From: Enoplosus armatus
Lineage: Eukaryota; Chordata; Actinopteri; Centrarchiformes; Enoplosidae
NCBI RefSeq assembly: GCF_043641665.1
Contig: NC_092193.1
Coordinates: 2,155,001 to 2,219,000, forward strand
Length of the DNA stretch: 64,000 nt
Direction: 5' to 3'
In this document: positions 39,755 to 49,630 of the stretch, piece by piece
How the letters are laid out: every line of letters starts with the position of its first letter
Numbering within the stretch: the stretch's first letter is position 1
Notes under the pieces: model-generated
Seen by the model: only the letters and a program-made list of their open reading frames with translations
The model's database searches: none
Told to the model about the DNA's origin: nothing
Translations under genes and position numbers: made by a program

Positions 39755-39835
39755 TCCTGGTTTCTTCTTCTTCGTGTCTTTTGGCAGTTGGCAACAAGCG
39801 TGTCAGGCTCTTTACTGCCACCTACTGCTTCGGAG
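39755..39835 (+). repeat. TTCTTCTTCG...TTGGCAGTTGGCAA...GCCACCTACTG dispersed repeat
   Basis: Pyrimidine-rich TTTCTTCTTCTTCGTGTC followed by TTTTGGCAGTTGGCAACAAG and TACTGCCACCTACTGC. This arrangement is a multi-copy short element seen widely in fish. It lies close upstream of the znf622 first exon. Confidence 0.5.
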
Positions 39836-40325
39836 TACGTTTACCAGAACTTGTGGCATCCATGGGAACAGTTAATATGTCACAGTTGCATAAAATGAAA
39901 TGAAATGAATTAAAATAAATTAACCAATCTGGTAAATTAACAATAAACATATCTGTTTTCTTTTAGGGCTTCCGCCTGACACTGCAGTTACATTCAACTG
40001 CAGGAGAACTTCAAGTCCTTTATTGAACAATAAAAGTAGTCTTTAGAAACTCAACCGCTGAATGATGCCAGTAGAGCATTACTCATTCATTATCAGCTTT
40101 ATTTCATCATCACCTTGACAACATTGATCATCTCGTACAATTATTAACACCTGTGAACTGTTAGTTTGATTAATTTGACATGACAAGAAGAGAACATTCT
40201 CCACTTGTTACTTACAGTAGATAAATGACCTTAAACCTTAACTCCCAGATTCTTTAAGGATGTCATATGTGGAGTAAGATTTCTTAACAACATAAGCATT
40301 AAAATCAATCATTGCCCAGGTTATA

Positions 40326-40445
40326 TTATATTGTTATAGTTCTGATCTTATTGAGCAGCTTGATGACCTGAGAAAGATCCTTCAACCTCATCACTGAAAA
40401 CATGGTACTGGCCTTTACATTTACAATATTATAAATTGTAAATGT
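40326..40445 (-). pseudogene. Decayed fragment of a GIMAP/AIG1-like GTPase
   Basis: Plus-strand bases such as GAGCAGCTTGATGACCTGAG and CATGGTACTGGCCTTTACAT line up with 43275-43350 of the neighbouring GIMAP-like gene (GAGCAGCTCGGTGACCTGAG, GTGGTACTGGCCGTTACATT). No open frame of useful length remains. It is a relic of a second GTPase copy. Confidence 0.6.
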
Positions 40446-40499
40446 TGTACCCATTAACAATATTGTACACATTGTCACAATGCCGTGAATACAGGGATC

Positions 40500-40700
40500 A
40501 GGGATAGGACCCAAAAGCAGATGAAGGCGAGTGAGGGATGGTATACCGGCTTACAGACAGGTCAGTTAAGATACAGGTGGGGAAAAAAGGCAGGTCAGCA
40601 GGCAGACAGGCGAGTCCAGGTCCAGGTCCAGGTAAAGGGGGGATGGCCGACTTGAGGTCTGGGAATGCGGGCAAGAAGTCGGCAGGTACGACCGACAGGG
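40500..40700. repeat. Repeat-like stretch with tandem CCAGGT words
   Basis: GGACCCAAAAGCAGATGAAG followed by CAGGCGAGTCCAGGTCCAGG resembles ends of interspersed elements that often start with GACCCAAAAGCAGA. Internal AGTCCAGGT/CCAGGT words repeat three times. No family can be named. Confidence 0.35.
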
Positions 40701-40707
40701 GGTCAGG

Positions 40708-41496
40708 CTAACGTCGGCGGGCAGCCATTTTTCTGCGGCGCTGTAGAGCATCTCTCAGGCGCTCATTACGTTGTCTGCGGCGCTTGTCAGAGGCTTCGCT
40801 GCGCTGGGTAGGTACGTAACTCTGGCGCTGGGTAGCTGGTGGAAAGAAAGAAAATGGCAGTGGTTTGAGGGATGACAGAGAATGGGACACATGTGATGCA
40901 GCTTCTGTTGTTGTACCCTTTTAAATTCATACCAAAAACAAAGCGGGTGAACTCCACAGTAAACTTATCATCGGGAAATCCAATACCATTCATGGGTTTA
41001 CACCTCAGCTCATCGACCTCACTGAATGGCTCGTTAACTGTAAATAATCCTAACACATTACCTAGAATGTGTAAGAGAAACAAAAGAAAACCTTTCTACA
41101 GAAAAGAAAACCCCTCCAATGATGTTTGGCCCAACAACTGGTCTCAGAAAATGGTCTACTCACGGTTTGCAAACTTGAGAGTTTATTTAGCGATATGATG
41201 TAGGACCCATATGGAAACACACAATAACAATTAAAAATGAAAGGAATATAATAATAAGGAAATAAAATGATGACAAAGGCAAAACACCAAAGGCAGACTA
41301 AATAAGTAGGATGTTAAAACTGAGCCCACAAAAGACTAATAAAAGTTTATAAATGAGGCTTTGATATCATAGATGAAAAGTATACACTGTAAAATGAATC
41401 ATACCCAGATGTCACCTGTGTCACCAATAGATGTTGATTATTATAAATATAGTTGCATATTGACTTACTGGTGGTTCGGCTTCCCCCGTTTCCCAT
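40708..41496 (-). CDS. Candidate small three-exon gene of unknown function, N-myristoylation-type start
   Basis: I do not recognise this product. Exons read on the minus strand: 41496-41469 (ATG; donor GTAAGT), 41061-40933 (acceptor CACATTCTAG; donor GTATGA) and 40835-40708 (acceptor CTTTCCACCAG; TAG). Both introns are phase 1 and the frame stays open, giving 94 residues. It starts MGNGGSRTT, with Gly2 and Ser6 as in N-myristoylated proteins. The middle contains EVDELRCKPMNGIGFPDD. The last exon is strongly basic, ending QRRRKMAARRR. Exon 1 and about 100 bp upstream resemble exon 1 and upstream of the GIMAP-like gene at 44427, so this may be a rebuilt or chimeric copy. It could also be a chance chain of splice-like sites in a decayed locus. 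Confidence 0.4.
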
Positions 41497-41800
41497 GTCT
41501 GGGTTGTAGAGAGCAGAGGTGCTGCTTTGTAGTGAAGTAATGACAGATAGTTAAGAGGCTGCATGCAACAATGCTTCTTATGTGAAAGCTTCATGCAACA
41601 AACCACACCCATAAAACCCAATAAAGACGAGATGTGTTCATGTGTTTAATTCACACACTGAGTCTAAATGGGGAAGTATTGACAGCACAGTTTGTGTCAT
41701 TTGCATTTAATTCAGTCCTGCTTTAATAAACAGAACAAGAGGAACTTAAGGTTTTGCCTAATGTCCCACTTTGAGTGTTCAGGCGCCTTCACTTCTTCTA

Positions 41801-41990
41801 GTCAAGTCAGTTTTATTTATGCAGCTCGGTATCACAAATCACCATCTGTACATCATACGACACCCTCGACCCACTGTCCTTAGACGCTCAGTTCAGATGA
41901 GGACAAACCCCTTATGAGCATCAGAGGAGGATCCCTCTCCCCGGATGGCCGGACATGCAATAGATGTCGCGTGTGCAGAATAGACAAACG
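41801..41990 (+). repeat. TCAAGTCAGTTTTATTTAT...ATAGATGTCG dispersed fish repeat
   Basis: GTCAAGTCAGTTTTATTTAT, then TATCACAAATCACCATCTGT, CATACGACACCCTCGACCCA, GGATCCCTCTCCCCGGATGG and GCAATAGATGTCGCGTGTGC follow in the order of a repeat that is abundant in acanthomorph genomes. This copy has lost internal parts. Confidence 0.65.
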
Positions 41991-42841
41991 TAAAACGACA
42001 GTATGGACAATCAGGATGACAAAACTATCGTAAACGTGAATGAAGAATATTTCTCTACATTTTGACATGTTACAGACTTTAATCAAAATGGTGTAAATGT
42101 CCACACAGTCCACACACAACACACACAAATTATTTTCAGACCAACACCTCCTTAAAGTCAAATACACATGTAGTTGTTACATTTAATTGACAGTTTACAG
42201 TTGGACTGCTGCTGCTTTCTCCTCATTATGCTGTGTGATAACTGCTGTAAAGTCAGCGTGGCTCTGATCCCGTCAGAATCTACACTTGAGCCTGAACTCG
42301 GTCAAAGTGTTTCCTGGAACAAGCTCAATACATTTCTGTTTCAGCACTTTGCATGATTGTGTTTGAGACGGCCGTCTTCATCGGTTAACTTAACAACTAT
42401 TGTGTTCACATGTTACGTTTTAATTAAATCGTTCAATGATGCTGAACTGATTCACACCCTTATTATCACACCCTTATGTCCCATATTATCTTAATGTCCT
42501 AGCACAGCTTGAATATCCAGTCCTCCTGCAATTAGCAAACCTTGTTGACCCCTCCCATCAGCGTTTACAAGAAATGCCACCAGTTCTTTTCATCAGGTCA
42601 TCAGAGAACAAAAACAGAGCTAAAAGAGAGAATACTGGACTTATATATTCATCAGGTGACACAAACAAACCAAACCGTGACCTTAGCAGAGGCAGTTCAG
42701 AAAACAATGATGCGACGGTGATTTGTACCATTTTTTGAGGGCACTGATAAACAATGCCGTCCTGCAGAGAGGGGGGTCAGATGAGGAAATGCTTATGAGG
42801 ATCATTTCAGAAGGCAGTTACAAACAACATATTTTGTTGGT

Positions 42842-44427
42842 TTATTCGGAGGACTTGGTGCATGAAATGTGCAGTGACGTTTTCATAATATCTGTATAGT
42901 TTATTGCATTTGTAATTATATGATATTTCATGAACTTGGATCTGCACATTTGTCGATACTGACCTCTGAAAGAAAATACTATACATCCTCCAACCATCAG
43001 GGGTCTGTTATACCGGCATAAGTGGTGCCTAAAAGGAAAGGGACCCAGGAGAGAGATTTGAGGGGCTAGGCACCCAGGAAAAGAGATCTGAAGGTGGGGG
43101 CACCCAAGGAGAGAGACTTTTTTTGTTTCCTTTATTATATTCTGGAGTCTCTCGCGCAATTGGTCTTCTTTCTCCCTCGAGATTCGTTTTTTCTTGTCTT
43201 CGATCGCCCTCTGGAACATTTCCTTGGTGTAATGACTTCCTCCATTATTCTCTCTGATATTTCTGATCTTTCTGAGCAGCTCGGTGACCTGAGAACGATC
43301 CGTCAGGTCATTATTGAAGACGTGGTACTGGCCGTTACATTTGGCCACAAGTTCTTGCAGGTCTTCGCTGTCCCTCAAGAACTCCTCAATCGGTTTCCCT
43401 CTGAGCAGGTCACCGTGGGTAAAGAGAACCATGCTGTATTTGTCTGCGTCCTCGCCAAACATTTCCTGAATCTCCTGCACAGTCTTCTTCTGTGCGTCTG
43501 CCCAGTTTGATGACGACCAGGAAGATATGGGGTCCTGGAGAAGCATAAGAAATGCACTGGACAATATTTTTAATTGTTGTCTCTTTATCAATTCTGGTGT
43601 CAAACAGACCTGGAGTGTCGACAACAGAAACCTTTTGTCCATCCACCTCACCAAAGGCCTTTTTACAGAGTGTAGTCAAAGATTTAGGGGAGAACTCCGA
43701 TTTAAAGTTCTGTTTTCCCAGAATGGTGTTTCCTGTGGCGCTCTTCCCATCTCCAGTCTTCCCCACCATCACTATCCTCAGCTCCTCATTACTGTCTCTG
43801 GTCGGTTCTGAGGGGACAATGGATATTATTAATTCTCAGTTGTACTTTAAAAGCCGTTTAGCCTCTGTTCTGTATTGTACAGTTATAGTGCCCCACCCTG
43901 ATTTTACTCCAGTTATTTGTGGTTTTGCTGGCAAAGTTTAACTAATGCGAACCACATCACACATGCAATAGGATTGACGGGAGGCAGAAGTCATGATGGC
44001 AACAATTTCACTGCAGAGAAGAATGGAAGTTAATGTTATGCATCTCTATATTCCCAGAGTTCTGTGAGCCTACTCTCCAAAGTTTAAAATCTCAAACTGA
44101 GTAGTTTGGCAAAGGAGAGTAGTCAGTATGGCATGTCATCGCACTGGTCTCTTCATTGTAGTTCCTGGAATTAACAGAAAAATGTGGAGTGGGTGTGTGG
44201 ATGATATCTGCTCTGTAAAACTGTGACGTAATCTGTCCTGACTGTTGATCAAACAAGATTTCAGTCACACTCCTCCCATTTGTTCTCTGAAACACACCAT
44301 CTCCATCGCTGCCGTCGCAGAGGTGATCACAGGCGATTAAAGGAGGAATGTGTGAGAGAAGAGTTTGCTGAACTCCTGGAGAGTTGTCGTACTTACCATC
44401 TTTCGCTTCTTTGGAATTGCTGGCCAT
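42842..44427 (-). pseudogene. GIMAP/AIG1-like GTPase gene with a broken reading frame
   Basis: AIG1/GIMAP proteins are septin-like immune GTPases, greatly expanded in teleosts. Exon 1 is 44427-44397 (MASNSKEAKD, donor GTAAGT). Exon 2 starts at 43807 after CCCCTCAG and reads [20 protein letters not shown], the P-loop with the AIG1-specific SATGNTILG context. G3 is DTPGLFDT. The frame then breaks at about 43483-43492: GRRTEE is followed by the wrong frame, while the other frame continues [27 protein letters not shown] (G4 region) and a Lys/Glu-rich helix. Compared with the family pattern E-E-E-K-K-T, a small deletion fits best. After that the frame stays open to TAA at 42842, where AATAAA overlaps the stop. 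It could be a recent pseudogene or a sequencing error in a live gene. Retained codon-level conservation argues that it decayed recently, if at all. Confidence 0.8.
43025..43125 (-). repeat. Three degenerate copies of a roughly 30-bp unit near the 3' end of the GIMAP-like gene
   Basis: The plus-strand words GACCCAGGAGAGAGATTTGA, CACCCAGGAAAAGAGATCTG and CACCCAAGGAGAGAGACTTT follow each other. In the gene they encode repeated LLGCPHLQISF / PGCLAPQISLLGP-type residues after the GTPase helix. Confidence 0.65.
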
Positions 44428-47400
44428 GTTTGGGTTATAGACAGCAGAGCAGGTGTGCGTCTGAAGTGAAGAGTGAGTGTCTGCAACCACACCTCTCAAT
44501 ATGAAAGCTTCATTTACCAAACCACACCCATATCACAATGTTGACAACATAGCACAGTGAAGCCGCGGCGTCTGTCGTTTATCTACTGCAGGTTCTCTTT
44601 TAGCTCTGAAAGCCCAAGTCGAAAAAGGGCATATTTTAGTACAAGTAAGTATAATGAGTACTCAAAAACATTAGTATTCAGAAAAAGTTTACTAAAGTGA
44701 AACCAATTGAGTGGTACTTATTGTGTAAAAAATACACTTAAATATACTGTAATAATAATAAGGTTTTTGTACCTGCAGTATACGGTATTAATATTTTAAT
44801 ATTAGTATATCCTAAAACAAATGGTGAAAATCTAAATGGAGTTATACATCACCAAAGTCATTGGGGTTCATCCTCTGGGCACCACAGATATCTGTACCCA
44901 GTTTCATTCATGGCAATCCATCTAATGAATGAGTGAGTGAGTGGACAGTTTTATCTTTGTGTCTGGTCATTTATTTCACCCATCCATTATGGGATTATTC
45001 AGACACATTAATCAACAACAAACCAAACATTTCAATATGTATACCCACCAGCAGCGTACACGTAATGTCCCAGTAAATATCCGAGACCAGAGCCACGCCC
45101 CACCCAGTCAAGTGGACGACACCGCGGGGAAGCAGAAAGCTTGCCAAGCTCACCTGGGTTTCAGGTAAGGCCAATTCAAATATGTTGTGGCCTGTTAATA
45201 GCTGGTATGGCTAACTGGATTTTCACACGCTGATATGCGAAATAATAATTGTGACAAAGAAGTGGTGATGAATTTAGAAAAAGTTTTTTACAGTACATTT
45301 TTTGTCAATTACAAAATTATTACAAACAATCCTTGTCATTTCTGAACTAAAGCATTTGTACAGAAATGCTTTCCTCCTCCCCAGAAATCACACACACAAG
45401 CATTAATTTATATCTTGTCAGCGTAGAAACCCAGATCCTTATCACATGTATTTAGATTAACCTGCATAGATTACATTTTTGTTGGTTTGTACCACTGTCA
45501 TACATGACCCCTACAGATATGCTGTATTCTAGTTTAAACTTCAGCTGAAATAGAATGAAAACTAGTGTTGACTTACTGTGTTCAGACAGAATGCAAAGTG
45601 AATTTTAGAGGTGTGTGTGCTCATTAGTGTTTTATTATATCATTTGATTATTACTGCATAAGTAGCATTCATGTTGTCAACTACCGCACTACTTTATATC
45701 ATGTTGGGTTGTTTTATTTAATACTATGCATGATATCTTATTTGTTGATCACATGTTTTTGTGTACCGAACCTCAATCTGAACAGTTACTATAACTACAG
45801 CTGTTAGATAATTGTAGTGGAGTAATTTCCATCTGAAATGTGATGGAGTGGAAGTGTAAAGTAGCAGAGGATTTAAGTACAAGGACCTCAAGGTTGCACT
45901 TAAAGTAAAATATTTTAATAAACGTACTTTGTTACATCTTACCACACACACGCAAAAACTTGTTTTTATTACTTAAAGGGACATTGTGTTGACTTAAATG
46001 CATTCCCTAGAGACTGATCCTAACCTATGCCTAACCCTAACCCTGTCCTTAAATCAAGTAATACATGTTCACAATAGCTGCTTTCACAAACACACACTGC
46101 GGTCAAAGAAATGACTAATGATAAATGAAACTACAGACTGCGTTACAACATTTTATTGACATTCTTGAGTTTAATTACATAAAAGTACATTTCGTTAATG
46201 CAGTTTGGTTCTGACCCACCATGTTTTTGTACTAGGTTCTAAGGATTTCTCACTGTTAGACAACTGCGTGGAATCCACCATCATACACAAGGTAAATGAA
46301 AAACATTAATCATTTCAACAGTTTTATTAAATATTTAAAAATGTCTTTATTTAGTGAAGCCTGAACCTGCCTGAACTGTTATTCAGAGGTTGGAACATTT
46401 CTTTGTTTTATACTGTTATTACACGTGAGCTAGAAATTAACTGCAGCCACTAAAAAGTCCTCTTACGTACTGAAAAACAAATATTTCTATTATCACCTTT
46501 AGAGTTATGCTAATACAAGGCATTATATGATTAATTCAAGAGGATACATTATACATTTCTGTGTGTCTTTATTATAAAATCACTTAGTGTACAAGGCATG
46601 TTAAAGAAACAGTTCAGTCGATCTTCATCTTCATTCGTTGAGACAGCAGACTGTCCTACGCGGGTGCATCATTAAATAATAATTAAGGTGCAAATGGAAA
46701 TTTGTAGTCTCATAGCATTTTACTACTTTCAGTGTACTAAAACTAAATTTACTTCATTGTGTGTCTAATTTCAGATCATCCTATGACGTGTGGAGCGGAG
46801 GTCTTCATGGGTTCACTTGGTTCCTAGTTGCCAAGACTTGCCCGGGGACTTGAGTCCAGCCGGGTCCCATTTATATTCCCGTTCTACGGCTGCAGGTCTG
46901 GTCTAATACCCAAGTGGGTTTAAGCCGACCCTATCAGCTCTGATCGTGGTGCGCCATCATCACTGCAGAGAGTGTGAGGTGTTAACTGCGAGGTGTGAAG
47001 TTGGTGGTTTGTTCAGCCGGACCACATTTAGGATCGGGTCTGTTTCTGAGTCTGGCTGTCAAAGGTCCTCAGACAGCGCTTCAACCCCTGGACCCTTGAG
47101 TTTCATCAACACAGCTCTGTTTTGGCAATCAAGGCATTCAGGTATGTTGTGGCCTGTTAGTAGCTGTACAGCCATAAGGCTTAGTGGGAATTCAGTTCCC
47201 TCGACCAAACAACAGAACATGCACCAAGTACCACCTGTGTCGTGACATCACCTACAGCGTAGGTCTCAGATCTTTAGTTCAGCATCAGATTTCATCTGTT
47301 GATGTGTAGATGGATATATCATCACCACATGTGTAAGCAGGCAGTTGTTTGCTAACACATTTGCTGTAACAACTTGATAAGCTTGTATAATTTCCCCCCC

Positions 47401-49630
47401 GGGGATCAATAAAGTATTTCTGATTCTGATTCTGAGCTAAATGGTCACTGCGTGAGTTGAGTTTACTTTGGAATATTTCTGCCCCCCATCGGTCAACATT
47501 TGCTTAATGCAGCTTTAAACGGGCAATTTCTCACTCGTCTTAGTGATGAAGACGCCCCTGAGGCTGGAACTCCTTTTTCACTGAGAGTTTCGTGCAGCGG
47601 CGCTGCAGGAATGTAACTCTAAAGCCTGAATCTGTCTTTGCTGGGAGAGACTTCTCTGAAAAACATCCAGCGAATGTCGACTGAGCCTCTGAGCTGAAGG
47701 TGAACTACAGCAAACTATGAGTCTGATAAGTGTTTTAAATTACGACAACGATGATCATCTGACATGTGAAAATCAAAATGTAGTTTCAATCTTGACTAGT
47801 TCCCACAATAAGCCACGTGAGGTTCATGGCCTTGAAGCACTAGATAAGTATATTCATGCCTCAAAATATTTCCATGCATAGTATTTTGAGACCTGCTGCA
47901 TGTTGTAATAAAATAAAAGTCCCTCGACTATGTAAATGTTTAATGAAAAAAAAAAGCATACATATAAAATTAAAAAAGAAAATAATAATAATACAAAAAC
48001 GTTTCCTACTTTTTAATTCTCATAGTCAACAATCCAACCAGTATTATACTAGTAACCAGCAGTATTTTGAGCATTAAAGGTGTTTTGATGCCTCGTGATT
48101 GTCATTCGATTTGATGTCTGTGGAATTCTGGGTAATGTAGTTGGATGAATCAATTCAGCAGCAAAGTGAGTGATGGGTGTCCTGTGAGCTGTCTACATTA
48201 TAGCTGCGGTGGCTGCAGAGTTGTGATATACATTAATAATATTCAAGAGGAAGTTTTATCACACGGTAGAATATTCATTGTGCCGCAGTTATACTTCTTT
48301 TCAATATAATTTTAGGATCTATTAACGTTTGGATTATAATTAGGGCAAACGTCAGTTTGGGAACATTTAAGTCGACGCGTTTTTGCATATTCAGTGTGAG
48401 TTTCATATTGTTCGGAAGTGTTTTAAGAAATGCACTTGTTACTTATCGTCTTACTCAGAGGTTGTTGTTTTGAATACTGTTCGTCCAGTCCAGGGGGACG
48501 TTCAGGACAAATGTTAACTTGAGCCCCACATTAATCATTCATAAGCAATATATAGTTATTAAATATAATTGAGATGTAAGCAGGTATAAGGACCATTTAC
48601 ATGTATTTATTTGTAAATACTTTATTTCCACTCTCCTTGACAACTGATCAAACTCTACCCGCCACAAGGCCACGAGATGTGGCTGAAAGCTGAGAACTTA
48701 AGTAAGTCACCTTGAGTTAAGGATTTTTCAAGGTCAAGAGTAAACTTTCAAGCTCTACGTCTGCGTGCATTTGAAACAGTATTGAACCTGCCTGTGAGGA
48801 TTTGTTCATGTGTGTAATACTTGATGTCATTATTTAGGGTTACAGCTCTGTTGTGCTGTTATCAGCCATTCATTTACTGTTTATACAACAGTTACAGATG
48901 CCAGTTACAGTCACAGATGTTCATCAATCAAACGTGATCAGGTGATAAAAGTTGCTTTGAAAAGACAAATGTAACCAGAGCAATAGGCCCTTAGTCACTG
49001 AACCATCAACAAGCTTTGATGCCAGGATCAGACCGCACGATATAGTTCAGAAAGGTCACTGTGTCAGACAGCTGAATATAAGACTCGTGACCTGGCCAGT
49101 AGGCTAATCAAATCTACTCTGAGCACAACAAGGAACTAAATAAATGTTAAAAAAGATTATTTAAAAAGTTAAATAAATAAATATGCAGGCAAAAGCACGC
49201 TCCATGTCGTAGGTGTTGTCGAACTGGGCGAGAGAAGGAATGACGCGGCCGTCTTTTGGTTGTGAGGCGTCCCAGATGCTGCATCAGTTGTCTTCCACTA
49301 TCACATGCCACACAGGATAAAATAAGCAATAGTGACACACAGCCCTCATTTTCGCCCCCCCACGCGCGTCGCGTCAGGCCTTTATCTGGCTGATATGGTG
49401 TAGTCTGATCTCGGCATGAGGCTAGGACGATTCTGATTAAAGGGACATCCACCTCCATATTTGACAAATCAGTTTTGAAATGTTGATGTTGGCTCTACAG
49501 GAAAAAGATAAATGGAAACATTGTTTTCTCACAACTTCCAACAGTCCTCTGTGACCAGAACACCCCCATCTCCCCTCCACGTGTCCTCTGTAACCCGTCG
49601 TCCTCCCCCGCCGGCCGCACTTTTCATCAA
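44428..49630. other. Spacer between the GIMAP-like gene and retreg1
   Basis: No gene was recognised. It holds a piece of the dispersed GATCACC repeat (about 44850-44935), short CCCTAA telomere-like words (46018-46045), a G/C-richer patch (46780-47130) and a LINE tail (47393-47434). The retreg1 3' UTR occupies the right-hand part, to an end I cannot fix. Confidence 0.55.
47393..47434 (+). mobile_element. 3' tail of a non-LTR retrotransposon with (ATTCTG)n
   Basis: CCCCCCCGGGGATCAATAAA followed by GTATTTCTGATTCTGATTCT. Same type as 21640-21680. Only the tail is present. Confidence 0.6.

Noticed and set aside
46018..46045. CCCTAA telomere-like words (also near 9742, 51691 and 52362)
   Set aside because: Only two units each. 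Too short to call interstitial telomere arrays.
46946..47245. Plus-strand open frame of 99 residues
   Set aside because: No recognisable family. It lies in a patch that looks repeat-derived.
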